Shown: positions 52,485 to 61,291 of the stretch, one piece after another | Numbering within the stretch: position 1 is the first letter of the stretch | How the letters are laid out: every line of letters starts with the position of its first letter | Assembly: GCF_000521505.1 (NCBI RefSeq) | Contig: NZ_CP003915.1 | Coordinates: forward strand, 434,001-498,000 | Source of the DNA: Advenella mimigardefordensis DPN7 | GTDB lineage: Bacteria > Pseudomonadota > Gammaproteobacteria > Burkholderiales > Burkholderiaceae_B | DNA length: 64,000 nucleotides | Direction of reading: 5' to 3' | Made by a program: the position numbers and the translations under genes | Notes under the pieces: generated by a model | The model's input: only the letters and a program-made list of their open reading frames with translations | What the model was told of the DNA's origin: nothing | The model's database searches: none

Positions 52485-53846
52485 TTGAACGCTCAATACC
52501 TGATTTCCAACTTTTCCAATGGATTTTCCAGTGAAAGCCTGTCGGAAAGCCTGGTCATACGAATTGCGTCGACGTTTTTGGATACATATGCGGTGGCGCT
52601 TGGGGGGCAAAGCGAACCGGCCAGCCAGGCGGCAAGACAGTATTTGGACGCATCAGGTTCAGCGTTGCCAGGCGTCACAACCGTCTGGGGTACACAACGC
52701 AAAGCGTCACCGGAAGTCGCCGCACTCGTCAATGGGATCGCGGCGCATGTGCTTGACTATGATGATGTAAGCAGTCCCTTGCGTGGTCACCCCAGCGTTG
52801 TTCTGTGGCCTGCATTGGCTGCGATTGGGGAATGCACAGATCTGCCCGCTGTCAAAATGGCCAGTGCATATATTGTGGGTTTCGAGGTAATGCTCAAGCT
52901 GTCACGTGGATTCGCTATTTCACAGTATGCGGCCGGATGGCATACCACGGCGTCTATCGGGATTATCGGTGCGACGGCAGCGTGTGCGCATCTTTTGGGG
53001 CTCAGTATTGCTCAAACCAGTCACGCCATAGGTTTGGCAGTAGCCCAGGCTGGCGGTATTCGTCAGAACGTGGGAACGCAGGCCAAATCGTTTCAGGCAG
53101 GTCATGCGAATGCAGCAGCGGTACGTGCGGTCCTGATGGCCCAGGCGGGTTTCGAGTCTTCACCGGAAGCATTGGACGGCGCCTTTGGGTATTTTGCCCT
53201 TTATGCGCAAGATAGAGATGTCGGTCATGAGCTCGCGTCGCTTGGAAAAGAAACGCTGGAGTTTGAGCGTATTGGTGTGGACGTAAAAAAATATCCAATG
53301 TGTTATGCCACGCACCGGGCGCTGGATGCGCTTGCAGACTTGCTGGCGAAAGATGCGATCCATAGCGACGATATAGAGTCAGTCACAGTGCGAACGAGTG
53401 CAGGCGCTTTGATTCCTCTTGTGCACCCTATGCCGGAAAAAGCGCTGGAAGGGAAGTTCAGTATGCAATACGGAATTGCGGCCATGCTGCTTGACGGACA
53501 GGTTTGTCTGTCGAGCTTTACCGATGCTGCGGTTGGCAGGTCTTCGGTCAGAGCCTTGATGCAACGTATGACCGTCATGGAGACGGATGCTCCCCCCACA
53601 CCGCGTTGGGCAGAAGTGAGTATTCGTACAAAAAATATGGCCACATATACACAGAAAAATGAAATATTGCGAGGTTCAGCGGATGCGCCCATGTCAGATA
53701 GCGACATGTTGCGAAAGGTGAAAGATTGTCTGGCATGGGGCAACAGCAACGTCGATGGCACAAAGTTATGTGATGCGGTGATGAGACTGGGAGAGGGGCA
53801 ATCAAAGCAGTATCTTCAGCGGATATATGAAATGCCCTCGTTGTAA
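52485..53846 (+). CDS. MmgE/PrpD family protein
   Basis: A 453-residue enzyme of the 2-methylcitrate dehydratase / cis-aconitate decarboxylase family. Typical segments are AALVNGIAAHVLDYDDVSSPLRGHPSVVLWPALAA (residues about 84-118), GWHTTASIGIIGATAACAHLLGL and VKKYPMCYATHRALDALADLL. Members dehydrate, hydrate or decarboxylate branched tricarboxylates. The TTG start at 52485 is supported by GAGAGG eight bases upstream; no ATG is nearby in frame. A GntR-type dyad precedes it and a Bug receptor gene follows. Its partners two genes on (PrpF, lyase, LeuCD) suggest a common catabolic route. Confidence 0.88.
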   Translation: MNAQYLISNFSNGFSSESLSESLVIRIASTFLDTYAVALGGQSEPASQAARQYLDASGSALPGVTTVWGTQRKASPEVAALVNGIAAHVLDYDDVSSPLRGHPSVVLWPALAAIGECTDLPAVKMASAYIVGFEVMLKLSRGFAISQYAAGWHTTASIGIIGATAACAHLLGLSIAQTSHAIGLAVAQAGGIRQNVGTQAKSFQAGHANAAAVRAVLMAQAGFESSPEALDGAFGYFALYAQDRDVGHELASLGKETLEFERIGVDVKKYPMCYATHRALDALADLLAKDAIHSDDIESVTVRTSAGALIPLVHPMPEKALEGKFSMQYGIAAMLLDGQVCLSSFTDAAVGRSSVRALMQRMTVMETDAPPTPRWAEVSIRTKNMATYTQKNEILRGSADAPMSDSDMLRKVKDCLAWGNSNVDGTKLCDAVMRLGEGQSKQYLQRIYEMPSL

Positions 53847-53922
53847 CTCATTTCTAAAAAAATATTGGCGCGTTTATTCTGAAAAAGATGCGGCCTAAAA
53901 ATCAATGATTGGAGACAAGTAT

Positions 53923-54885
53923 ATGAACCTTAAGAAATGTTCGAGAATATTATTTCTGACGCTTAGTGGAACTCTGGGGGTGATAACGGCGGCTATTGCT
54001 GCGTTTCCCGATAAACCCGTTACTGTCATGGTGCCTTATCCAGCGGGAGGAGGAACAGATGCGCTTGCACGGAAGCTGGCCCGTGCTTTGTCAGATTACT
54101 GGAAAGTACCCGTGGTTGTGGAAAACGCAGGCGGCGCGGAAGGACAGATTGGCACTCAGCGTGTGCTCAATGCGCCAGCCGATGGTTACACCCTCTTGTT
54201 TCAGATCAGTCAGATGTTGTTGTGGGATAAAACCGTGCCGAACAACAAAATCGATGTTGTGAATGATTTTCGTTATGTCTCGAAAATTCAGACTTCACCA
54301 TTGGTCTTTGGTATTGCTGCAAAGCTCCCGGTACATGATTTTGAGGAGTATGTGGCGTGGTGCAAGTCCAATGAGTGTGCCTGGGGCTCGGGAAGTGCGT
54401 ATGCGCAGCTCATTGGCAAGCAGTTAATGGCTGAAGTCGGACTATCCAATGCCGTTAACATCCCCTATCGAGGGACGGCGCCGATGATGACCGATGTGTT
54501 GGGCAGGCATATTGCAATGGCGGTTCCTGCCGTCACATCGAGTCTGGGGCAAATTAAGGGCGGTGCATTCAGGCCGCTGGCGGTAGGATCGACAGAACGG
54601 TTCGATCAGTTGCCCGACGTTCCGACACTGGCCGAGCTTAAATATCCGGTACTGGGCGAGACGTGGTACGGTCTCCTGGTTGCCAAAAAAACGCCAGAGC
54701 CTGTTTTTGAACGCATTGTGGACGCGGTCAAGGCAGCGTCAGTCGACGAAGGTCTGCAGGCGCAAATACGGGCTGAGGGCGGCAAGCCTGTGTTCAATGC
54801 CCCCGACGTGTTCCAGCGCGAAGTGGAGCAGGAAAGCAAACAGCTCAATACGTTGCTGGATAAATATTGGTCGTCGCAAGACTAA
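53923..54885 (+). CDS. Tripartite tricarboxylate transporter receptor (Bug family), with PrpD
   Basis: A 320-residue binding protein with signal peptide ending in IAA (residue about 25) and motifs KPVTVMVPYPAGGGTDALARKLARALSDYWKVPVVVENAGGAEGQIGTQRVLNAPADGYTL. It lies 76 bases after the PrpD-like gene and is the likely importer receptor for its substrate. The ATG at 53923 was chosen because GGAGACA precedes it; an in-frame ATG six codons earlier has no ribosome site. Two Cys (CKSNEC) are unusual in this family. Confidence 0.9.
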   Translation: MNLKKCSRILFLTLSGTLGVITAAIAAFPDKPVTVMVPYPAGGGTDALARKLARALSDYWKVPVVVENAGGAEGQIGTQRVLNAPADGYTLLFQISQMLLWDKTVPNNKIDVVNDFRYVSKIQTSPLVFGIAAKLPVHDFEEYVAWCKSNECAWGSGSAYAQLIGKQLMAEVGLSNAVNIPYRGTAPMMTDVLGRHIAMAVPAVTSSLGQIKGGAFRPLAVGSTERFDQLPDVPTLAELKYPVLGETWYGLLVAKKTPEPVFERIVDAVKAASVDEGLQAQIRAEGGKPVFNAPDVFQREVEQESKQLNTLLDKYWSSQD

Positions 54886-54913
54886 TCACGAGTCTTATTC
54901 AAAGCCTGTTTCT

Positions 54914-55585
54914 TTAAGGAAAAATATCGGGTAATTTCATTACCCGTTCGGCTGCATTGACCAGGTGTTTTTGCATCAGGCGCTCAGCGAGTTTTGCATC
55001 GTGTGCAAGCATTGCTGTTGCAATTTGGCTATGTTCTTTCTTTGAACTGGTGATGTAGTCCCGATCCAGCGAGCCACGGATTTGAAATTTGACAAACGGC
55101 AGTTGCATTTGTTCGACCAGACTTTGCAGCTTCTGATTATCGCAAAGTCGCAGAATCGTGCTATGAAATTTACTGTTCTCTTCCGAGAAGTTCGCTATTT
55201 CTTCCGGGGCGCCACTTGCGATCTGTTCCAGCATTTGATGCTCTGCCTCAAGGCCGAGTGTTTCCAGATTTTCAGTTGCGAGCCTGGCAGCAAGACCCTC
55301 GATAACCTGCCTGATCAAAAACAAATCGTGGATCTGCTTTCTGGAAAATTTTTTGACAATCGCACCCTTGTTCGGCACGACGTCAATAAACCCTTCGGCG
55401 CCCAGTCTTCGGAATGCTTCACGTAATGGTCCGCGACTAACGCCGTAATCCTTGACCAAGTCGGTGGCAACAAGGCGTTGGCCTGGTGCAAAAGTGCCAT
55501 TCTGGATGGATTTTTTTAGCTGATTGAATAGTTGTTCGACCGTATTGCCATGCAGTTTGGACGAAGAAGACGGTGTTGCCGACAT
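54914..55585 (-). CDS. GntR family regulator, FadR/VanR-type (FCD domain)
   Basis: A repressor of about 223 residues. The winged HTH is near residues 12-72 (LFNQLKKSIQNGTFAPGQRLVATDLVKDYGVSRGPLREAFRRLGAEGFIDVVPNKGAIV). The FCD effector domain follows (LFLIRQVIEGLAARLATENLE through NSKFHSTILRLCDN). FCD proteins bind carboxylates. It lies between the PrpD-Bug unit and the divergent PrpF-lyase-LeuCD unit, each preceded by the same dyad. The start at 55585 fits the domain; ATG 55627 would add 14 residues. Confidence 0.9.
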   Translation of the reverse strand: MSATPSSSSKLHGNTVEQLFNQLKKSIQNGTFAPGQRLVATDLVKDYGVSRGPLREAFRRLGAEGFIDVVPNKGAIVKKFSRKQIHDLFLIRQVIEGLAARLATENLETLGLEAEHQMLEQIASGAPEEIANFSEENSKFHSTILRLCDNQKLQSLVEQMQLPFVKFQIRGSLDRDYITSSKKEHSQIATAMLAHDAKLAERLMQKHLVNAAERVMKLPDIFP

Positions 55586-55661
55586 GGATGCTGACTCTAA
55601 TGAAAAAAGGTTAACCGGCTCGCCCATACAGGAGAACGGCGGCAAATGCAGTTAAGTATTT

Positions 55662-55679
55662 TACTACGATATTGTAGTA
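55662..55679 (+). promoter_or_regulatory. Second GntR-type dyad, divergent GntR/PrpF region
   Basis: TACTAC-GATATT-GTAGTA (55662-55679) is shared, in 16 of 18 positions, with the site in front of the PrpD-like gene at 52397-52414. It lies between the GntR and PrpF start codons and would allow autorepression and control of the lyase unit. Confidence 0.7.
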
Positions 55680-55695
55680 TCTAATATAAACATTG

Positions 55696-55708
55696 ATTGT
55701 AGGACAAT
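55696..55708 (+). promoter_or_regulatory. Auxiliary dyad ATTGTAGGACAAT before PrpF
   Basis: ATTGT and ACAAT arms flank AGG. The same word with one change (ATTGTAGTACAAT) overlaps the operator of the PrpD unit at 52406-52418, so it may be a second half of the same regulator site. Confidence 0.5.
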
Positions 55709-55765
55709 ATAGGGATACAATAATTTAAATCAAAACTAAATAGCCATTTTTGGTCTGGAGTTTCC

Positions 55766-56959
55766 GTGAATAAATCAGCGACATCTTCGCAAGCAGAGCA
55801 GCGGGCCGTACCCTGCGTCATCCTACGAGGCGGTACGAGCAAAGGGCTCTATTTCCATGAGGAACATGTGCCGGCGCCTGGTGAACAAAGAGATCACTTT
55901 CTGCGAGCTGTCATGGGCAGTCCGGATATCCTTCAGATCAATGGCCTGGGCGGCTCCCGCCTCATTACTTCCAAAATTGCAATTGTGAAGCGGTCCGAAC
56001 GTGATGATGCCGACATTGACTACACCTATGCGCAAGTTGTGCCTGATCGTGATGTGGTCAGTTATGCCGGCAATTGCGGCAATATTTCTTCCGGTGTGGG
56101 CTCGTTTGCCATTGATGAAGGTTTGGTGGAGGCTCTGGAGCCAATCACCCAGGTGCGTATATTCAATACAAATACGCAGAAAATCCTTGTTGCGCATGTG
56201 CCGGTCTCCGGTGGAATGGCCAGAATTCACGGCAACTTTGCTATTCCTGGCGTACCAGGAACGGGTGCCGAAATATTCATGGATTACCGCCAAACCGCGG
56301 GAGCCAAAACAGGACGATTGCTGCCTACCGGGAGCCCTCAGGATGTCATTGGATTGGATGATGGTACCCGACTGAATGTCACGCTGGGAGACCTGGCTAA
56401 TCCCTGCGTTTTCATGCGAGCCCAGGATCTGGGGCTGTCCGGCAACGAAATGCCAGAGCAAATCAATGAAAATACATCACTTCTTACCCGGCTAAAGGAA
56501 GTAAGGGGCAAAGCGGCGGTATTGGCCGGGTTTTGCCGCGACTGGACAGAAGCAGAAAAAAAATCACCAAGCCTGCCGCTGGTCGTTATTGTTGCGCCGT
56601 CTGAAGATTATTCAGATATGAATGGCAAGGCCGTTGCTCAAAACGACATGGATCTCAGGGCGAGGCTGGTTTTCTACAATAAATGTCATGAGAGCATGGC
56701 AGGAACGGGTTCAATGTGCACGGCTGCAATGTCCAGAGTGCCAAATACGATTGTGAATCTGACGGCGCGAAACACTGACGGCGATACGTTGCGCATTGGT
56801 CATCCATTGGGGGTGATGCATGTCGTTGCAGATGCGGCGTACGATGCGACGCAGGAGTCAGTCAGGTTCACGCGTTTGGGCTTTAGCCGCACCGCCCGAC
56901 GGATTATGAGCGGTAATGTCTACATACCCAATGAACAGGTATCTGGCGACAATGAGTGA
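55766..56959 (+). CDS. PrpF-family isomerase (methylitaconate/methylaconitate isomerase-like)
   Basis: A 397-residue member of the PrpF family (diaminopimelate-epimerase fold). Family members shift the double bond of methylaconitate (PrpF), oxalomesaconate (GalD) or 3-methylitaconate (Mii of Eubacterium barkeri). Features are VPCVILRGGTSKGLYFHEEHVP at the N-terminus, GGSRLITSKIAIV (candidate catalytic Lys), SYAGNCGNISSGVGSFAI (candidate Cys) and GTGSMCTAAMSRV. It starts with a GTG at 55766 behind TCTGGAG. It is the first gene of the lyase-LeuCD unit. Confidence 0.9.
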   Translation: MNKSATSSQAEQRAVPCVILRGGTSKGLYFHEEHVPAPGEQRDHFLRAVMGSPDILQINGLGGSRLITSKIAIVKRSERDDADIDYTYAQVVPDRDVVSYAGNCGNISSGVGSFAIDEGLVEALEPITQVRIFNTNTQKILVAHVPVSGGMARIHGNFAIPGVPGTGAEIFMDYRQTAGAKTGRLLPTGSPQDVIGLDDGTRLNVTLGDLANPCVFMRAQDLGLSGNEMPEQINENTSLLTRLKEVRGKAAVLAGFCRDWTEAEKKSPSLPLVVIVAPSEDYSDMNGKAVAQNDMDLRARLVFYNKCHESMAGTGSMCTAAMSRVPNTIVNLTARNTDGDTLRIGHPLGVMHVVADAAYDATQESVRFTRLGFSRTARRIMSGNVYIPNEQVSGDNE

Positions 56960-57005
56960 TGGACAGAAAGATGGATATGAATTTGATGTTAATTGGAGAA
57001 ACAGA

Positions 57006-57908
57006 ATGACTAAAGCGTCCGAGCAATTTCGCGCGCTCCTTGCAACTGGGGAAATGGCGGTCGCGCCAGGTGTTTATGATGGCCTGACAGCCCGCCTTGT
57101 TGAGCAGGCCGGCTTTCCTGTTGTGTACATGACCGGCGCAGGTACGTCTGCGGCCAGAGGTTATCCGGATTATGGTTTGCTGACCATGACTGAAATGGTA
57201 GAGGCTGCAGGCGTGCTGGCTCGAACGGTCAGGATTCCGGTTATCGCAGACGCGGATACAGGTTATGGCAATGAATTGAATGTCACGCGCGCGGTCCGCG
57301 AATTTGAAATGCGTGGCGTGGCAGGTATTCACATTGAGGACCAGGTCTTTCCAAAGCGCTGTGGGCATTTGGATGGCAAGGAAATTGTTTCGACAGAAGA
57401 TTTTCTGGCGAAAATTCGCGCTGCCGTGGCGGCGCGTGAAGACGATCGATTTTGTATTATCGCCCGTACTGATGCACGTGCCGTTACAACATTCGAGGAA
57501 GCGATTACCAGAGCCAATCTGGCGCTCGAAGCGGGTGCGGATCTGATTTTTGTTGAGGCGACGCAATCGTTTGAGGAATTTAAGCGGGTGCCCCAACTGG
57601 TAAAGGGACCGTGTCTGATCAATATTGTCAAGGGCGGCAAGACACCTGACATATCTCTCGCCGATGCGGCCGAAGCGGGCTATCGGCTTGCCATATTGCC
57701 GAGTCTGCTATCGGTCGCCGTGATCGATGCATGCGAATCGGCCTTGACACAGCTGACTCAGACGGGCCTGCCGCCATCGTCGGCTGAAGGGTCTTCTTTG
57801 CGGGCACGTTTTCAACGCTTCCGGGCTGATGAATGGGATGCCCTGCGAACCCGTTTTCGTGGTGATGTCGTGCAGACCGATGAGCCCACGGACCAGAAGA
57901 GGGCGTGA
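57006..57908 (+). CDS. Isocitrate lyase/PEP mutase family lyase (copy 1)
   Basis: A 300-residue barrel enzyme of the ICL/PEP-mutase superfamily. The lyase signature PKRCGH places the catalytic Cys at residue 119; PrpB and dimethylmalate lyase share it, while oxaloacetate decarboxylases in this superfamily lack it. The metal site is in DADTGYGNELNV and the EDQ of HIEDQ. Its substrate is likely a 2-hydroxy-2,3-disubstituted di- or tricarboxylate cleaved to pyruvate plus a short acid. The ATG at 57006 follows TTGGAGAA; an ATG at 56952 would add 18 residues. It overlaps the next gene closely. Confidence 0.9.
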   Translation: MTKASEQFRALLATGEMAVAPGVYDGLTARLVEQAGFPVVYMTGAGTSAARGYPDYGLLTMTEMVEAAGVLARTVRIPVIADADTGYGNELNVTRAVREFEMRGVAGIHIEDQVFPKRCGHLDGKEIVSTEDFLAKIRAAVAAREDDRFCIIARTDARAVTTFEEAITRANLALEAGADLIFVEATQSFEEFKRVPQLVKGPCLINIVKGGKTPDISLADAAEAGYRLAILPSLLSVAVIDACESALTQLTQTGLPPSSAEGSSLRARFQRFRADEWDALRTRFRGDVVQTDEPTDQKRA

Positions 57909-57910
57909 TA

Positions 57911-59311
57911 ATGGAAGCGCGTACGTTACTGGATAAGCTCTGGGATAGCCATGTCATTCAGCAACATGAAAACGGCTGGGCGTTGTTGCATATTGATAGG
58001 CAGTTGCTCCATGACCTTTCGGGAACAGCAAGCCTGAATGCGTTATCGCATCGCGGTCTTGGCGTGCATAATCCTGAGCTGGTTTTTGCAACGCCGGATC
58101 ATGCTGTGTCGTCTGCGCCTGGCAGGGATGCATGGACATACGAGACGGGGGGCAAGTTGTGGCAGCGCCTTCACAATCTTACCAGGCAGGAACACATCCA
58201 TTTTTTCGATATCGGTCAGCCAGGGCATGGCATTGTTCATGTCATGGCGCCAGAGCTGGGGCTTGTACTACCGGGGCTCACCGTCATTTGTGGCGATAGC
58301 CACACCTGCACCAATGGTGCGCTCGGTGCATTGGCATTTGGTGTCGGTTCCTCTGAGCTTGCGCATGCGTTGGCCACGCAAACGCTGAAGCAGCGCAAAC
58401 CCAAATCGATGCGAATTCGGTTTGAGGGCACGCTGAAAACAGGAGTAACGGCTAAAGACCTGATTCTATATACGATCGGTCGGTTAGGAGTCGCCGTCGG
58501 TACAGGGTATGCAGTCGAATATGCAGGACCTGTAATTGACCGGCTTGCCATGGAACAGCGCATGACCTTGTGCAATCTTTCTATAGAGCTCGGTGCAAAA
58601 ATGGGTTTCATCGCACCTGATGAGACGACATTCGAATACATCAAAGGCAGCCAATATGCGCCTCGTGGAGACACGTGGGATCAGGCCTGTAAGTACTGGA
58701 GCACGTTGCATTCGGATGCCGACGCCCGGTTTGATCGCGAAGTCACCATTGATGCCAGCGAAGTCGGACAGATGATCACCTGGGGTATCAGTCCAGAGCA
58801 TGTTATTCCCATTGACCAGAACATTCCGGATATTGATGAATGTGTAAATGAAAACGTGCGAACCGCTAGACAAACCGCAGCGGATTATATGGGTTTGGCT
58901 CTCGGTTCCTCGCTGGCAGGAACGCCGGTGGATCGCATTTTTATCGGTTCCTGTACCAATGCCAGGTTGTCCGATCTTGTTGAAGCAGCCCAGGTGATTC
59001 AAGGGCAGCACATCGCCGAGCATGTTACCGCCTGGGTCGTTCCTGGCTCTGAAACAGTTAAGCGTGAGGCACAGGCGCTGGGACTCGATACCGTGTTCAG
59101 GGATGCCGGCTTTGAGTGGCGGGAACCCGGTTGCAGTATGTGCGTGGCGGCCAATGGAGAAATCGGACGACCGGGAGAGCGGATAGTATCAACAACCAAC
59201 AGAAATTTTGTCGGACGCCAGGGGCCGGCAGTACGCACGCATCTTGCCAGTCCGCGTGTCGCCGCCGCATGTGCACTTGCCGGTGTCATTACCGGCACAA
59301 GGGGAGTCTGA
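57911..59311 (+). CDS. LeuC-type hydratase large subunit (aconitase family, copy 1)
   Basis: A 466-residue aconitase-superfamily large subunit, close to LeuC in length. All three [4Fe-4S] ligands are present: Cys348 in GSCTNAR, and Cys408 and Cys411 in GCSMC. Substrate-binding features GDSHTCTNGALGALAFGVGSSEL and ATPDHAVS are conserved. Together with the next gene it would hydrate a substituted maleate or aconitate. It is not in a leu operon and sits beside a lyase, so biosynthetic leucine function is unlikely; a 2,3-dimethylmaleate hydratase-like (DmdA) role is proposed. GTG 57905 is an alternative start, overlapping the lyase stop. Confidence 0.87.
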   Translation: MEARTLLDKLWDSHVIQQHENGWALLHIDRQLLHDLSGTASLNALSHRGLGVHNPELVFATPDHAVSSAPGRDAWTYETGGKLWQRLHNLTRQEHIHFFDIGQPGHGIVHVMAPELGLVLPGLTVICGDSHTCTNGALGALAFGVGSSELAHALATQTLKQRKPKSMRIRFEGTLKTGVTAKDLILYTIGRLGVAVGTGYAVEYAGPVIDRLAMEQRMTLCNLSIELGAKMGFIAPDETTFEYIKGSQYAPRGDTWDQACKYWSTLHSDADARFDREVTIDASEVGQMITWGISPEHVIPIDQNIPDIDECVNENVRTARQTAADYMGLALGSSLAGTPVDRIFIGSCTNARLSDLVEAAQVIQGQHIAEHVTAWVVPGSETVKREAQALGLDTVFRDAGFEWREPGCSMCVAANGEIGRPGERIVSTTNRNFVGRQGPAVRTHLASPRVAAACALAGVITGTRGV

Positions 59312-59932
59312 ATGGAAAAAATCAGAATAATAGACGGCAGGGTAGCCAGTCTGCGCAGGGAGAATGTGGATACTGACACCATCATCCGCATTGAGCGGTT
59401 GAGTACGGTCGAAAAAAGCCAGCTCGGACAGTATGCTTTCGAGGCACTTCGTTATGACAAGAACAATGAGCTGGATCCGTCATTTCCCTATAACCAGCCA
59501 ATGTTTGCGCATGCCCCGATACTGACCGCCGGAGCAAACTTTGGTTGTGGCTCCTCCAGAGAGGGCGCTGTCTGGTCGCTGGTCAGCCTGGGAGTCCGTT
59601 GCGTCATCGCACCGAGCTTCGGTGAAATATTCCACAACAATTGTTTTCAGAACGGCGTCTTGCCGATCGTTTTACCAGCCAGCGATGTTGCATTAATCGA
59701 CGCGCGAACCAGCCAGGGCGACTCGCTGACAGTAAATCTGCAAACACAGCAGATACGGTTGCCTGATGGCCGGATCATTGAATTTGATATTGATGCGCGC
59801 AGACGCGACGCATTACTCGAGGGAAGAGACGATATTGCGCAAACATTGACGCAGGATGCCGAAATATGTGCCTGGCAAGCGCAGGACCGTGAAGCCAGGC
59901 CATGGGTCTGGCTGCAGAAACAGAAAGACTAG
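59312..59932 (+). CDS. LeuD-type hydratase small subunit
   Basis: A 206-residue swivel-domain subunit. Its signature is LTAGANFGCGSSREGAVWSL (residues about 70-90), where LeuD usually has SSREHA; here the His is Gly. It follows the large subunit at zero bases, with AGGGGAG upstream. The Gly substitution, if real, may affect substrate choice, since LeuD residues near this loop set specificity. It completes a DmdAB/LeuCD-like hydratase. Confidence 0.85.
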   Translation: MEKIRIIDGRVASLRRENVDTDTIIRIERLSTVEKSQLGQYAFEALRYDKNNELDPSFPYNQPMFAHAPILTAGANFGCGSSREGAVWSLVSLGVRCVIAPSFGEIFHNNCFQNGVLPIVLPASDVALIDARTSQGDSLTVNLQTQQIRLPDGRIIEFDIDARRRDALLEGRDDIAQTLTQDAEICAWQAQDREARPWVWLQKQKD

Positions 59933-59955
59933 TAAATTCATCAACGGAGATATTG

Positions 59956-60930
59956 ATGTACCCATTTTTCAGAAAAATTGCAACAGCCCTGTTTTCTGGT
60001 TGTCTGGCGTTGAGTCAGGCAGCTTACGCCCAGACCACATATCCTGACAAGCCAATAAAAATAGTCGTTCCTTATACAGCGGGCGCCAGTACAGATACGC
60101 TGGCCCGCATCATAGGAGAGTCTGTTTCCAAGCAGCTCAAGCAACCGGTCATCATCGAGAACAAGCCGGGAGCGGCCGGCATCATTGCCAGCAATTACGT
60201 AAAGCAGCAGAAACCGGATGGCTATACCCTGATGCTGACAACCGATGGCATCGCCTCCGTAAATCCTTCTTTATATAAGTCCGTATCGTACGACCCGGTA
60301 CAGGATTTCACGTCATTGACCATGGCGGTGTCGGTGTCCAATGCGCTGGTGGTGCGCAACGATTCTGAGTTCAAGACCGTAGGAGACGTGGTCGACTATG
60401 CGAAGAAAAACCCGGAGAAACTGTCGTACGGCTCGGCGGGCGTCGGCAGCTCGTTGCATATCGCCGGTGAGCTGTTAAATGATACAGAGGGCATACACAT
60501 TCTGCATGTGCCCTACAAAGGTGGTGCGGCAGAAATGAATGCTTTGCTGGGCGGTGAGGTCTCAATGATTTATGTCCCTATGGTCTCGGCGCTGAATTTT
60601 CAGTCAGCCGGTAAGGCTCGTATTTTGGGTATAGGCAGCAAACAGCGCAATCCCGCTGTGCCCGAGGTGCCGACTTTCAAGGAGCAGGGCGTTGATTACG
60701 ATTCCGATACCTGGTACGGATTTGCGGCTCCGGCCGGAGTTGACTCTGCGGTGGTTCAGGTGCTGCATCAGGCAATAAAAACAGCGTTGGTCGATAATAA
60801 GTCGCGCCTGGAGGCGATGGGATTTACAGTCACTGCAAGCAGTCCGGAGGAGATGGACGACACGATCAGTGCCGGACTGGAACGATGGAAGCCGCTCCTG
60901 CAGAAAATTGACCTTTACCAGAAAATGTAA
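59956..60930 (+). CDS. Tripartite tricarboxylate transporter receptor (Bug family), with LeuCD
   Basis: A 324-residue periplasmic receptor. The signal peptide ends in AYAQ (residue about 25), and motifs are PDKPIKIVVPYTAGASTDTLARIIGESVSKQLKQPVIIENKPGAAGIIASNYVKQQKPDGYTL. It is the last gene of the PrpF-lyase-LeuCD unit, 23 bases after LeuD, and so is the likely substrate receptor. No TctAB membrane genes are in the window. The ATG at 59956 is preferred to in-frame codons inside leuD. Confidence 0.9.
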   Translation: MYPFFRKIATALFSGCLALSQAAYAQTTYPDKPIKIVVPYTAGASTDTLARIIGESVSKQLKQPVIIENKPGAAGIIASNYVKQQKPDGYTLMLTTDGIASVNPSLYKSVSYDPVQDFTSLTMAVSVSNALVVRNDSEFKTVGDVVDYAKKNPEKLSYGSAGVGSSLHIAGELLNDTEGIHILHVPYKGGAAEMNALLGGEVSMIYVPMVSALNFQSAGKARILGIGSKQRNPAVPEVPTFKEQGVDYDSDTWYGFAAPAGVDSAVVQVLHQAIKTALVDNKSRLEAMGFTVTASSPEEMDDTISAGLERWKPLLQKIDLYQKM

Positions 60931-61291
60931 GCCAGGAGAAGTTACAGGTTCTGAAGCTAATGTGATGCGATTGCGCTGGCTGGTCTGTTTGATCGGGAGC
61001 CAGTCGCCATGACATCTGGCATGGTTCGCTATCCAACGTCATGCACCAGATGGCTGGCAGACACCGTATTTAAATCTTCACCAGAAATCGCCATGACCAT
61101 TCTGCTGCGTAACGGGGTAGCTCGAATCACGAGGTACTGTCATGGCTGCTGTTTACTATCGTAGAACGTACTTAAAACATGCGAGTTCTTTTTTTGTTGA
61201 CGATCCGTTGTGAATAGTGGCGGGTGATCGGCTTGCTTGTGTGTCAATAATTATTGTGCGAACGGAGCTGCCGGAAATAGAGGCGCCGCTT
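60931..61291. other. Intergenic gap between the two lyase clusters
   Basis: About 360 bases with no supportable gene on either strand. Short open frames have no homology that I can recognise. I saw no repeat or clear terminator. A decayed gene remnant cannot be excluded. Confidence 0.4.

Noticed and set aside
57911..59932. Biosynthetic isopropylmalate isomerase (leuCD) of a leucine operon
   Set aside because: No leuB or leuA nearby; the genes lie between a lyase and a Bug receptor, and a paralogous lyase-LeuC pair repeats the arrangement.
60931..61291. Insertion-sequence or transposase remnant between the two lyase clusters
   Set aside because: Short readable peptides there show no transposase motif, and no terminal inverted repeats were found.
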